64,000 nt of DNA from positions 4,216,001 to 4,280,000 of the forward strand of contig NZ_CP066784.1 in assembly GCF_028751195.1 (NCBI RefSeq), given 5' to 3'. Below the pieces are notes generated by a model. The model worked only from the letters and a program-made list of their open reading frames with translations, had not been told where the DNA came from and did not search any database. Within the stretch, counting starts at the first letter, position 1; the number at the start of each line of letters is the position of its first letter. The translations under genes were made by a program, and so were the position numbers. The stretch is from Alicyclobacillus sp. ALC3 (GTDB lineage: Bacteria > Bacillota > Bacilli > Alicyclobacillales > Alicyclobacillaceae). Positions 34,013 through 43,035 of the stretch are shown here, piece by piece.

Positions 34013-34075
34013 TTTTGGGTGAAATTCTTTCCCGCTCGACCCTGGCCGAAAAATGAATGGTATCAGAAGGGAAGA

Positions 34076-35023
34076 ATGCGTGTGAAAACAGCGGTGTTGC
34101 TCATTGGACACGGCAGCCGGGATGAGGAAGGGAACGAGGAATTTCTGCGGTTTGTGGACGAACTGCAATCGCACATGGCAGGGCAAACGGTGGTGGGTTG
34201 TTTTCTTGAATTTGCAGACCCGGATATACCCGCCGGGATCGAGGTGTGTATGGCGCTCGGAGCGAAGCGCATTGTGGCCGTTCCTGTGATTTTGTTGGCA
34301 GCTTCTCATGTGAAGTTGGAAATCCCCGAATTTTTGGACGAAGCCCGTCGCCGTCATCCTGAGATTGAGATTGTCTATGGGCGAAACATTGGTCTGCATG
34401 AACGGCTGCTCGACTTGCTGGTTGAACGCTTTGCCGAGGTGCAGGACGCCTGTGGGCAAGAAGGGAACACACCATCGGCCGTTGAACAAGCCGCGCCAAA
34501 CGATACTGCCTTAAATGATACTGCGATCGTGCTGATGGGACGCGGCAGCAGCGATCCGGATGCAAACGGCGACGTGTACAAAATCGCCCGGATCCTGTGG
34601 GAGCGCACGGGGGTGAGTACGGTAGAAACCTGCTTTACAGGCATCACCGACCCGCGTCTTCCAGAAGGCGTATTCCGGGCGGTGCGCTTGGGGGCGAAAC
34701 GAATCTTCGTGATCCCGTACTTTTTGTTCACGGGAGTTCTCATCAAACGCATGAAAAACCTCGTGAAGGAGTTGCAGCAGCAGTTTTCGCAAGTCTCCAT
34801 CCAGATGTCTCCGTACTTCGGGCTTCACGACCTCTTGCGCGAAGTGGTGCTCGACCGGATCAAAGAGGCGGACCAGGAGCAGTCGCGGATGAATTGTGAC
34901 TTCTGTCAGTACCGCAAAAAGTTCCAACAACAGCAGAATCACTCCGTTTCGGATGACCGACACAAACACGGCGAGCATGCACATCGCATTCCGCATCTGG
35001 ACGCAGGGGAGGTGCTGGCATGA
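34076..35023 (+). CDS. cbiX: Sirohydrochlorin cobaltochelatase, long form
   Basis: About 315 residues with two tandem chelatase domains. The first holds the metal-binding His of LLIGHGSRDEEG, the second the matching LMGRGSSDPDANG, and His/Glu occur in AASHVKLEIPEFLDEA. The C-terminal tail has CDFCQYRKKF and a His-rich run (HKHGEHAHRIPH), as described for the B. megaterium CbiX with an Fe-S centre. It inserts Co(II) into sirohydrochlorin, the defining step of the anaerobic pathway. ATG 34076 follows AGAAGGGAAG. Its stop overlaps cobA. Confidence 0.93.
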   Translation: MRVKTAVLLIGHGSRDEEGNEEFLRFVDELQSHMAGQTVVGCFLEFADPDIPAGIEVCMALGAKRIVAVPVILLAASHVKLEIPEFLDEARRRHPEIEIVYGRNIGLHERLLDLLVERFAEVQDACGQEGNTPSAVEQAAPNDTALNDTAIVLMGRGSSDPDANGDVYKIARILWERTGVSTVETCFTGITDPRLPEGVFRAVRLGAKRIFVIPYFLFTGVLIKRMKNLVKELQQQFSQVSIQMSPYFGLHDLLREVVLDRIKEADQEQSRMNCDFCQYRKKFQQQQNHSVSDDRHKHGEHAHRIPHLDAGEVLA

Positions 35024-35796
35024 ACCGGACGGGGCGAGTGTTTTTAGTTGGCGCCGGCCCGGGCGACCCGGGACTTTTGACCCTGCGCGGGAAGCAGTGC
35101 CTCGAACGTGCGGATGTCGTGCTGTACGACCGTCTCGTCTCTTCAGCCGTTCTCAGCTTGTCGCCCCCAAATGCCGAAAAACTGTACGTGGGAAAAGAGC
35201 GGGAGAACCATGCGGTTCGCCAGGACGAAATCAACGAACTGATGGTCGAACGGGCGCTCGCGGGGCAGACCGTAGTCCGGCTCAAAGGCGGCGATCCGTT
35301 CGTGTTTGGCCGCGGAGGCGAAGAGGCCGAGGTGTTGCGCCGGCAGGGTATTGAGTTCGAAGTGGTGCCAGGGGTGTCTTCCGCGATTGCGGCACCCGCC
35401 TACGCCGGCATTCCCATCACGTACCGGGAAGTGGCTACCGGGTTTCACGTGGTCACAGGTCACGAGTGTGTGGCTTCCCCAAAGACGCCGTGGCCGCTGT
35501 TTGCCGCCAAAACGCAGACCTTGGTGATTTTGATGGGGTTGTCCCATCTTACCGAGATCGTCGCGAATTTGCTCCAGCACGGCCGTTCTCCAAAAACGCC
35601 GGTTGCCTTGATCCGCTGGGGGACGACCGCGAGACAGGAAACCGTGTTCGGAACGCTGGCGGATATCGCGGGCACGGCCCAAGCAACGGGTATTGAGCCG
35701 CCGGTTGTCATTGTCGTGGGCGAAGTCGTGCACAAGGCGCAGGACCTGGCTTGGTTTAGCCCGGATGGGGCGGCTTTGGATAGTATGAGAGTTTGA
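35020..35796 (+). CDS. cobA: Uroporphyrinogen-III C-methyltransferase (SUMT)
   Basis: A 258-residue tetrapyrrole methylase. The P-loop-like SAM site is FLVGAGPGDPGLLTLRG, with the SUMT-specific VVRLKGGDPFVFGRGGEE and VVPGVSSAIAAPAYAGIPITYRE. It adds methyls at C2 and C7 of uroporphyrinogen III to give precorrin-2. The ATG overlaps the cbiX stop by four bases, so the two are coupled. Confidence 0.95.
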   Translation: MNRTGRVFLVGAGPGDPGLLTLRGKQCLERADVVLYDRLVSSAVLSLSPPNAEKLYVGKERENHAVRQDEINELMVERALAGQTVVRLKGGDPFVFGRGGEEAEVLRRQGIEFEVVPGVSSAIAAPAYAGIPITYREVATGFHVVTGHECVASPKTPWPLFAAKTQTLVILMGLSHLTEIVANLLQHGRSPKTPVALIRWGTTARQETVFGTLADIAGTAQATGIEPPVVIVVGEVVHKAQDLAWFSPDGAALDSMRV

Positions 35797-35809
35797 GGAG
35801 GGAGCTACG

Positions 35810-37486
35810 TTGGCACAAAAGATTTTCATCGTGGGTTTTGGCCCGGGCCACCGGGAACACATCACGGAACGTGCGCGCCAGGCCATGGTCGAAAGCGAAG
35901 TCATTCTGGGTTACAACACATACGTCGATTTGGTGAAAGAACTTTTGACCGACCAGGTCATTGTTCGCACGGGCATGACGGAGGAGGTCAGCCGGGCGCA
36001 AAAGGCGGTCGAACTCGCGCGCGGCGGCCAAACGGTGGCGGTGGTTTCCAGCGGCGATGCCGGAGTGTACGGCATGGCGGGACTGATTTACGAGGTGCTG
36101 CTGGAGCAAGGCTGGCACCCGTCCGAACCGCCTGAGGTGGAGGTGGTGCCCGGCATTTCGGCCATTAACTCCTGCGCTTCGCTGCTCGGCGCCCCGATTA
36201 TGCACGACGCGTGCACCATCAGCTTAAGCGATCACCTCACTCCCTGGGCGGTCATTGAACGCCGCCTGGAAGCGGCGGCCTCTGCCGACTTTGTGATCGC
36301 CTTGTACAACCCAAAGAGCGGCCGGAGGACCCGGCAAATTGCTGAGGCCCAGCGCATTTTGCTGAAGCACCGGTCGCCTGAGACTCCCGTTGGGCTCGTC
36401 AAGAGCGCCTACCGGGACCGTCAAACCGTGGTACGCACAGATTTAGCTCACATGCTCGATTACGAAATTGGCATGTTGACCACCGTGATTGTCGGAAATT
36501 CGGCGACGTTTATGCACGACGACCTCATGATCACGCCTCGGGGGTACCAACGTAAGTATCAGTTGGACACAGTGGAGCAGGCACTTCGCCCGGGTGAACG
36601 GCTGCATGTGGAAAACGAGCCGTGGTCGTTGCGCGCTAAGGAGACAACGGGGGCACCCATGCACTGGACGAACGACACTTTGGCACAAGCGGACGTTCGG
36701 GTGCGCGAGGTGGGCGCATCCTCTGCGCGGGACTTGGCTGAAGAGGCGCTGACATGCATTCTTGCGGCACAGGATCCTGATGCCACAGCAACCGGGCCGG
36801 AGTTCGAACCGGGGAGCGGCATGGGAGCGGCGGGCAGCCCTACGCTGCTTGAGGTGGCGTTGTCGCCAGGAGTGGCCAACAAAAAGTTCACTCCGGGCCA
36901 ACTCACGGGTCTCACAGAAATCGTCGGGGAAACGGGAGAACTACAGTACACGACCGCCCACCAGCTGGTGCTGCGCGTTTTGACAACACAGCCGAAGCAA
37001 CTCGTGGAACAGCTGCGACAGCTTGGGTTCTGGGTCTTTCCGGTCGGCAACGTGGTCAAGATTAAAGCTTGTGATTTTTGTGACGGGGACAAAGCGGAAG
37101 GCATCCCCTTTGCCGAGGATTTGACGACCCGCATTGGGGGCTTGCCCGTGCCCAAGGAATTGTGCATCGGCTACAACGGCTGTGCCATGTCCTGTTACGG
37201 GGCGGTCCACGAGGACATTGCCCTCGTGTTTCGCAAAGGCAAGGTGGATTTGTTTCTCGGCGGGAAGACCACGGGCCGCAATGCCCAACCGGCCCGGCGC
37301 GTGGCGGAAGGCATTCCCGCCAAAGAAGCGGTGGATTTGGTAGAGCAAATTGTGCGCGACTACCAACGCGACGCGTTCCCGGACGAACGGTTTCACAAGT
37401 ATTTCAAGCGCGTGGGCAGTGTTGCAGGATTCCAGTACCAGGAAACGGCGCCGCTGCCGGCAGCGGATGCAGTGTGCGGGGTCTGA
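35810..37486 (+). CDS. cbiH: Cobalt-factor III methyltransferase with ferredoxin-like domain (CbiH60 type)
   Basis: A 558-residue fusion. Residues 1 to about 240 are the precorrin-3B C17-methyltransferase fold (IVGFGPGHREHITERAR, VVSSGDAGVYGMAGL, VVPGISAINSCAS, IALYNPKSGRR). After a linker, residues about 345-540 match nitrite/sulfite reductase-like Fe-S domains with cysteines in KACDFCDGD and CIGYNGCAMSCYG. This is the layout of B. megaterium CbiH60, which methylates C17 with ring contraction. TTG 35810 follows GGAGGGAG. Confidence 0.93.
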   Translation: MAQKIFIVGFGPGHREHITERARQAMVESEVILGYNTYVDLVKELLTDQVIVRTGMTEEVSRAQKAVELARGGQTVAVVSSGDAGVYGMAGLIYEVLLEQGWHPSEPPEVEVVPGISAINSCASLLGAPIMHDACTISLSDHLTPWAVIERRLEAAASADFVIALYNPKSGRRTRQIAEAQRILLKHRSPETPVGLVKSAYRDRQTVVRTDLAHMLDYEIGMLTTVIVGNSATFMHDDLMITPRGYQRKYQLDTVEQALRPGERLHVENEPWSLRAKETTGAPMHWTNDTLAQADVRVREVGASSARDLAEEALTCILAAQDPDATATGPEFEPGSGMGAAGSPTLLEVALSPGVANKKFTPGQLTGLTEIVGETGELQYTTAHQLVLRVLTTQPKQLVEQLRQLGFWVFPVGNVVKIKACDFCDGDKAEGIPFAEDLTTRIGGLPVPKELCIGYNGCAMSCYGAVHEDIALVFRKGKVDLFLGGKTTGRNAQPARRVAEGIPAKEAVDLVEQIVRDYQRDAFPDERFHKYFKRVGSVAGFQYQETAPLPAADAVCGV

Positions 37487-37511
37487 AACAAGATGAGGAG
37501 GAACGAGTCCC

Positions 37512-38315
37512 ATGGTCTTTTTTATGGCGGGGACAAGTGACGCGCGCGACCTTGCCATCCAGTTGAAGCAGCAAGGACACTCTTTGCTGGCAAGCGTCGT
37601 GACGGAAAGTGCGGCCCGTAGCTTGCAGGAGGCTGGAATTGAAGTGCGCACAGGCCGCCTCAATGCAACGGAGATGAGCGAACTGTTGCGAACGACGGGG
37701 GCGCCGGTGTTGGTGGATGCCAGCCATCCGTTTGCGGAAGAGGCACACCGAACGGCCATGCAGGCTGCCGAATGTGAAGGGATTCCTTATGTTCGCTATG
37801 AACGGGCGCCCAAAACGTATGACCATCCGCGCGTTCTGTGGGTCGATACCTATCAAGAGGCGGCGGAGGCAGCGTGCGCCCGCCCGGGCAGCATCATGCT
37901 GACGACTGGCAGCAAAACCCTGCAGGTATTCACCCAAGTTTTACTGGGGCTTCCCGACGTCCGGCTGGTCGCGCGCTTGTTGCCAAACGTCGAGAACATG
38001 GAAAAGTGTGCGCGGCTTGGTTTGGAAGCCAAGAACATAGTCGGCATGCAAGGGCCGTTTTCAAAGGAATTCAACCAAGCGTTGTATCGACAGTACAACA
38101 CTGCGTTGATGGTGACCAAGGAAAGCGGAGGTCCGGGCTCCATGGATGAAAAGGTCGAGGCCGCCCTCGACATGGGCATTGACGTGATTGTCATTCGCCG
38201 CCCAAAGCTTGCGTACGGGACTTGCTACACCACGTTTGAAGGAGTCGTCGCACAAGTGGAACGACTCACCCGGCCGAACGCCGGCGATGTCTTGTCAAAA
38301 TCCGTTGAAGGATGA
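37512..38315 (+). CDS. cbiJ: Cobalt-precorrin-6A reductase
   Basis: A 267-residue protein of the CobK/CbiJ family: FFMAGTSDARDLAIQL at the N-terminus, VLVDASHPFAEEAHRTAM, MLTTGSKTLQVFT and AKNIVGMQGPFSKEFNQALYRQ. It reduces the macrocycle of cobalt-precorrin-6A with NADPH. The ATG at 37512 has GAGGAACGAG upstream. A 90-base gap with no gene separates it from cbiC. Confidence 0.93.
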   Translation: MVFFMAGTSDARDLAIQLKQQGHSLLASVVTESAARSLQEAGIEVRTGRLNATEMSELLRTTGAPVLVDASHPFAEEAHRTAMQAAECEGIPYVRYERAPKTYDHPRVLWVDTYQEAAEAACARPGSIMLTTGSKTLQVFTQVLLGLPDVRLVARLLPNVENMEKCARLGLEAKNIVGMQGPFSKEFNQALYRQYNTALMVTKESGGPGSMDEKVEAALDMGIDVIVIRRPKLAYGTCYTTFEGVVAQVERLTRPNAGDVLSKSVEG

Positions 38316-38405
38316 AGGGGAGGCGAAGGCTCTTTTTGCCCATGCGTCCATCCACGGGTAAAAGGGATCAAGCAGGTCACAATTTCTGGATTGGAGGGAG
38401 TTTGC

Positions 38406-39113
38406 ATGGATTTTGGCACCGAATTTCAACCCCAAATCATCGAGCCGCAAAAAATTGAGGATAGAAGCTTTGAAATCATTACTGAGGAACTTGGCGAACA
38501 CTCGTTCACGCCGGCACAGTTCAAAGTGGTGCAGCGGGTTATTCACGCCTCGGCAGACTTTGAATTAGGGCGGTCTCTGGTGTTTCACGAGCTCGCCGTA
38601 GATAGCGGCATTGCCGCAATCCGGTCGGGACGCACGATTGTGGCAGACGTACAAATGGTCCAGGCGGGCATCAGCAAACCGAGAATCGCAAAGTTCGGCG
38701 GAGACGTAAAGGTTTATATCTCGGACGAGGATGTGCTGGTCCAGGCGAAGCAAGAGGGCATCACGCGGGCCATCGCTGCCATTCGCAAAGCGGCCAAAGA
38801 AGCGCCAGACGGCATTTACGTGGTCGGCAACGCCCCCACTGCCTTGCTCGAAGTCATCCGGCTGGTAAAGGCTGGGCAGCTATGGCCAAGCATGGTCGTC
38901 GGGGTCCCGGTCGGATTTGTCTCGGCCGCCGAATCCAAGGCCGAACTGGAGAAATTGGACATTCCGTTCATCGCCAACCGCGGCCGCAAGGGCGGCAGTC
39001 CGGTTGCTGTGGCAGCCGTGAACGCACTCTCCTTGTTGGCTGACTCGCAATACCTGGCAAACCCGACGGGTCCGGCAGCGGCGCAGCATCCGGCCAGCCC
39101 GCAAAACGCTTAG
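38406..39113 (+). CDS. cbiC: Cobalt-precorrin-8 methylmutase
   Basis: About 235 residues of CbiC/CobH: EIITEELGEHSFTPAQFKVVQRVIHASADFE is split by the catalytic His in VIHASAD. RSGRTIVADVQMVQAGI and IYVVGNAPTALLEVIRL follow. It moves the C11 methyl to C12 to give cobyrinate. I chose ATG 38406 behind GGAGGGAG rather than the GTG-type codon five residues upstream. The last 20 residues are an Ala/Pro-rich extension. Confidence 0.94.
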   Translation: MDFGTEFQPQIIEPQKIEDRSFEIITEELGEHSFTPAQFKVVQRVIHASADFELGRSLVFHELAVDSGIAAIRSGRTIVADVQMVQAGISKPRIAKFGGDVKVYISDEDVLVQAKQEGITRAIAAIRKAAKEAPDGIYVVGNAPTALLEVIRLVKAGQLWPSMVVGVPVGFVSAAESKAELEKLDIPFIANRGRKGGSPVAVAAVNALSLLADSQYLANPTGPAAAQHPASPQNA

Positions 39114-39128
39114 TGTGGGGGCTGTACC

Positions 39129-40238
39129 ATGGGGGAAATGCTCGAGGTGCCAGAAGGGCCGCTGCGCCACGGCTACACCACCGGAGCTTGTGCCACGGCC
39201 TGTACGAAGGGAGCACTGTTAAGCCTGATTGAACAAACGACCGTGGAGTCCGTCGTGATCAAAATTCCGGCAGGGGAGACAGTCCCTTTTGCCCTGCACG
39301 ATGTCGCGTTTTCCGAAGTTCAGGCCTCTGCCTCCACCATCAAGGACGGCGGTGACGACCCGGACGCCACGCACGGAGCAACCATCATTGCTGCTGTATC
39401 CTGGACGGACGTCGAGGGTGAAGTGGAGATTGACGGCGGAGTGGGCGTTGGCCGCGTGACTAAACCGGGGCTGCCGATTCCCGTCGGGCTGGCTGCCATT
39501 AACCCCGTCCCGCGCAAAATGATCCGCGAAGTGGTCGAAGAGGTGCTTTGGCAGTACAACCTGACGCGGGGGGTGCGCGTGGTGATCTCCGTTCCGGCGG
39601 GCGAGGAAATCGCCAAAAAAACCTTGAACGGACGATTGGGGATTATCGGCGGGATCTCGATTCTCGGCACACGCGGGATTGTGGTGCCCTTCTCCACGTC
39701 CTCGTACAAGGCAAGTATTGCGTACGGATTGTCGGTGGCGAAGGAACAAGGGCTGCGCACCGTCGTCTTGACGACGGGCGGGCGGAGTGAAAACTACGCG
39801 ATGAAAATGTATCCGGACCTGCCCATCGAGGCGTTTATCGAGATGGGGGACTTTGTCGGCTTTACGGCCAACCACGCCAAGCGTACAGAAATGCGAGAAA
39901 TCCGGTTTGTCGGCATGATGGGAAAGTTTTCGAAAGTGGCTCAGGGCGTGATGATGGTGCACGCGCGCAGCGCACCCATCGACTTTGGCTTTCTCGCTAA
40001 AGTGGCGGCCGAAGTCGGAGTCCCGGCTGACCTGCGCGCACAGATTTTGGAGGCCAACACGGCCAATCAGGTTGCGGAATGGATGGTCGAATGGGGGTAT
40101 CGGGAGTTTTTCGATCGCGTCAGTTGGCACTGCTGCAGACAGGTTGCGAACCAAATCGGCGGGGGGCTGCGGATTGATACGCGCTTGACCACCCTGCAGG
40201 GAGAATACTTAGGAGGAGCGGTGCTCGATGCCGAGTGA
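39129..40238 (+). CDS. cbiD: Cobalt-precorrin-5B C1-methyltransferase
   Basis: A 369-residue CbiD. It begins with the typical LRHGYTTGACATACTKGAL. IKDGGDDPDATHGATI, GVGRVTKPGLPIPVG and AINPVPRKMI follow, then GGISILGTRGIVVPFS and VGMMGKFSKVAQGVMM. It methylates C1 of cobalt-precorrin-5B. Its stop overlaps cbiET by eleven bases. Confidence 0.95.
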   Translation: MGEMLEVPEGPLRHGYTTGACATACTKGALLSLIEQTTVESVVIKIPAGETVPFALHDVAFSEVQASASTIKDGGDDPDATHGATIIAAVSWTDVEGEVEIDGGVGVGRVTKPGLPIPVGLAAINPVPRKMIREVVEEVLWQYNLTRGVRVVISVPAGEEIAKKTLNGRLGIIGGISILGTRGIVVPFSTSSYKASIAYGLSVAKEQGLRTVVLTTGGRSENYAMKMYPDLPIEAFIEMGDFVGFTANHAKRTEMREIRFVGMMGKFSKVAQGVMMVHARSAPIDFGFLAKVAAEVGVPADLRAQILEANTANQVAEWMVEWGYREFFDRVSWHCCRQVANQIGGGLRIDTRLTTLQGEYLGGAVLDAE

Positions 40239-41472
40239 AGTCATCGTAGTTGGGATTGGCGACGACGGAGCCGTCGGACTAATGGGGGATGCGCGCACGC
40301 TCGTGGAGCAGGCGGACCTGCTCGTCGGCGGGGAGCGTCAACTGAATTTCTTCCCAAATTATATAGGAGAACAGCGCGTTATTAAAGGTAAGTTGACTGC
40401 ACTTTTGGATGACTTGCAAGACCTGCCCGATACGCAGTCTGTGGTCGTGCTTGCCTCTGGGGATCCGCTGTTTTACGGAATCGGTTCTCTACTGATCAAA
40501 CGTCTGGGACGCGAACGAGTACGCATTATCCCGCACCTGAGTTCCGTCCAACTGGCGTTCGCGCGCTGTGGGGAATCGTGGCAGGACGCGAGCGTCATTT
40601 CTTTGCATGGGCGTCCAATCGCAGGACTGGCTCAGCGCATTGGAAATGCGCAGACTGTGGCGCTGCTGACCGACGCAGACAATTCTCCGGCGCGCATTGC
40701 GCGCTACCTGCTGGATTTTGACATGACGGAGTATGCGATGTTTGTAGCCGAAAACCTTGGTGGACCCACGGAGCGAACTGGCCGCTACAGTCTGCAGGCA
40801 GCGGCTGGCGTGGAGTTTGCACCGCTCAATGTGGTGATTTTGCTACGGAACGAGGATGCCCCGGCGGCTTGGCCGCTTGGCATCGAGGACAGCGAGTTCT
40901 CGCAGCGCAAACCGGATCGGGGACTCATTACAAAAAAGGAGATTCGCGTCCTGAGTCTGGCGGAACTGGCGCTTCGGCCCGGCGACGTGCTATGGGACAT
41001 TGGGGCCTGCACGGGATCGGTATCGATTGAGGCCGTTTTGCACACCCCCGGGCTGCAGGCGTTTGCGATTGAGAAAAACGAGGGCGATTTGGAAAATCTG
41101 CGCGAAAACCAGGTCAAGTTCCGGACGGATTTTGTCGCGGTTCACGGGAAGGCTCCAGCTGGGCTGGAAGGGTTCCCGGACCCGGACGCGGTGTTTGTTG
41201 GCGGCAGCGGCGGCGAACTGGCCGAGCTGCTGCAAGTTTGCGCAAAGCGGATGCGCCCCAGGGGGCGCATCGTGATCAATGCGGCCACCCTGGAGACGTT
41301 AACGACGGCTTCTCAAACCCTGAAACAGCTCGGTTTCGAGGTCGCGATTGCACTGGTGCAAACGGCGCGCAGCAAGCCGATTTTGAACCTTACTCGCTTT
41401 GAAGGCATGAACCCTGTGTACATTGTGACAGCCAGGCACGGGAACGAGGGGGATGAGAAGAGTGATGAATGA
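40228..41472 (+). CDS. cbiET: CbiE-CbiT fusion: precorrin-6B C5,15-methyltransferase (decarboxylating)
   Basis: A 414-residue fusion. Residues 1 to about 205 are the CbiE tetrapyrrole methylase (IVVGIGDDGAVGLMG, VVLASGDPLFYGIGSLL, IPHLSSVQLAFAR). Residues about 225-405 are CbiT, a Rossmann SAM enzyme (GLITKKEIRVLSLAELAL, LWDIGACTGSVSIEA, PDAVFVGGSGGELAELL). Together they methylate C5 and C15 and remove the ring C acetate carboxyl. CbiET fusion equals CobL of the aerobic pathway and is common. Confidence 0.94.
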   Translation: MPSEVIVVGIGDDGAVGLMGDARTLVEQADLLVGGERQLNFFPNYIGEQRVIKGKLTALLDDLQDLPDTQSVVVLASGDPLFYGIGSLLIKRLGRERVRIIPHLSSVQLAFARCGESWQDASVISLHGRPIAGLAQRIGNAQTVALLTDADNSPARIARYLLDFDMTEYAMFVAENLGGPTERTGRYSLQAAAGVEFAPLNVVILLRNEDAPAAWPLGIEDSEFSQRKPDRGLITKKEIRVLSLAELALRPGDVLWDIGACTGSVSIEAVLHTPGLQAFAIEKNEGDLENLRENQVKFRTDFVAVHGKAPAGLEGFPDPDAVFVGGSGGELAELLQVCAKRMRPRGRIVINAATLETLTTASQTLKQLGFEVAIALVQTARSKPILNLTRFEGMNPVYIVTARHGNEGDEKSDE

Positions 41473-42244
41473 ACAGCAAAGAACTGGTCAAGCGGCCGGT
41501 CCGGCAGACACACAGGAAGGTACGCGGTCCTGCCCTGCGCAATTGGGCCGCCTGTTTGGGGTGGGGGTCGGTCCGGGAGACCCGGAGTTGATTACCATCA
41601 AGGCGTACCGCACCCTTAAACAAGCGCCCGTGATCGCGTATCCGAAAAAGCGTTCCGGGAGCAAAAGCTACGCGCTTGAGATTGTGGAGTTGTATGTCGA
41701 TGCGGCAGAAAAATCGATGCTCGGACTGGTCTTCCCGATGACCCGGGACCCGGCGGAGCTGGCAGCTAAGTGGCAGCAAACAGCAGATGACGTATGGGCG
41801 GCACTGGTTGAGGGACGGGACGTAGCCTTTGTTACCGAGGGCGACCCGATGCTGTACAGCACCTTCATCCACCTGGCGCGGATGTTGCAAGAGCAGCACC
41901 CGGATGTGGACATCCACTCCATCCCAGGGATCTCGTCGGTCAACGCCGCTGCGTCCCGGTTCGGACAGGCACTGGCGGACGGAGACGAGTCGGTGGCGAT
42001 TGTGCCGGCGCGCGACGACCCAGAGGCCATGCGCCAGGTCCTGCTCTCGCACGATTGTGTGGTGTTTATCAAGGTGGCAAAAGTGCTTGACATGATGCTG
42101 GACGTGCTGGCTGAGCTGCATTTGACTCAGTGTGCGACCGTGGCGACGAAGCTGACTTCCGGGGACGAGCGCATCTGGCGCAATGTGGAAGAACTGCGCG
42201 GCAGTGAACTGAACTACTTAACACTGATGGTGGTGAGAAAATGA
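41465..42244 (+). CDS. cbiL: Cobalt-factor II C20-methyltransferase
   Basis: About 259 residues: a polar N-terminal extension, then LFGVGVGPGDPELITIKAYRTL, VIAYPKKRSGSKSYAL, VAFVTEGDPMLYSTFIHLA and IHSIPGISSVNAAASR, diagnostic for CbiL/CobI. It methylates C20. ATG 41465 lies in the cbiET end; ATG 41453 is an alternative adding four residues. It overlaps cbiF by four bases. Confidence 0.94.
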   Translation: MNEQQRTGQAAGPADTQEGTRSCPAQLGRLFGVGVGPGDPELITIKAYRTLKQAPVIAYPKKRSGSKSYALEIVELYVDAAEKSMLGLVFPMTRDPAELAAKWQQTADDVWAALVEGRDVAFVTEGDPMLYSTFIHLARMLQEQHPDVDIHSIPGISSVNAAASRFGQALADGDESVAIVPARDDPEAMRQVLLSHDCVVFIKVAKVLDMMLDVLAELHLTQCATVATKLTSGDERIWRNVEELRGSELNYLTLMVVRK

Positions 42245-43035
42245 ACTTGTTGCCCAAGGTATACATTGTAGGTGCAGGTCCTGGGGATCCCGAACTCATT
42301 ACAGTCAAGGGAATGCGCATTCTGCAAACGGCCGACGTGGTGCTCTTTACCGACAGCCTGGTGCGCGACGAATTGCTCGCCATGGCGGACGTGCAGGGGG
42401 AAGTGCACCGCACGTCCGGGATGAGTTTGGAGCAAATGGTGGACATCATGGTCAGCCGTGTTCGTCAGGGCAAGAGCGTGGCGCGTGTGCACACAGGCGA
42501 TCCGGCCGTCTTTGGCGCCGTTTTGGAACAACTGGCGCTGCTCAAGGCGGCAGGGGTGGAGGTTGAAATCGTGCCCGGCGTCAGTTCCGTGTTTGCCGCG
42601 GCCGCCGTGCTTGGGACGGAGCTGACGGTCCCTGACCTGACGCAAACGGTCATCCTGACGCGCGCCGAGGGCCGGACGCCGGTGCCGGAGCGAGAGAACC
42701 TGCGCGCTTTGGCCGGGCATCACTGCACCATCGCGCTTTATCTCAGTGCCACGCGCGCCAAGACGGTGGTGGACGAACTGCTGGCGGCGGGGTGGTCGGT
42801 GGATACGCCGGTCGCGGTGGTACAAAAGGCAACCTGGCCCGAGCAAAAGGTCGTGCGCACGACCTTGCACGGCTTGGTGCGGGCCATGGGCGACGCGCAC
42901 ATCTCAAACCACGCCATGATTCTGGCGGGATGGGCGCTCGACCCGGAATTGGCGAATCGCACCGACTTGCGCTCGAAGCTTTACGATGAAACATTCACGC
43001 ACCGCTACCGCAAAGGAGTGACGACGAGTGAGTAA
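42241..43035 (+). CDS. cbiF: Cobalt-precorrin-4 C11-methyltransferase
   Basis: A 264-residue CbiF/CobM: VYIVGAGPGDPELITVKGMRIL, VARVHTGDPAVFGAVLEQLALL, VPGVSSVFAAAAVLGTELT and LTRAEGRTPVPERENL. The last is the CobM family motif. It methylates C11 of cobalt-precorrin-4. It overlaps both neighbours, as does most of this tightly packed operon. Confidence 0.95.
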   Translation: MNLLPKVYIVGAGPGDPELITVKGMRILQTADVVLFTDSLVRDELLAMADVQGEVHRTSGMSLEQMVDIMVSRVRQGKSVARVHTGDPAVFGAVLEQLALLKAAGVEVEIVPGVSSVFAAAAVLGTELTVPDLTQTVILTRAEGRTPVPERENLRALAGHHCTIALYLSATRAKTVVDELLAAGWSVDTPVAVVQKATWPEQKVVRTTLHGLVRAMGDAHISNHAMILAGWALDPELANRTDLRSKLYDETFTHRYRKGVTTSE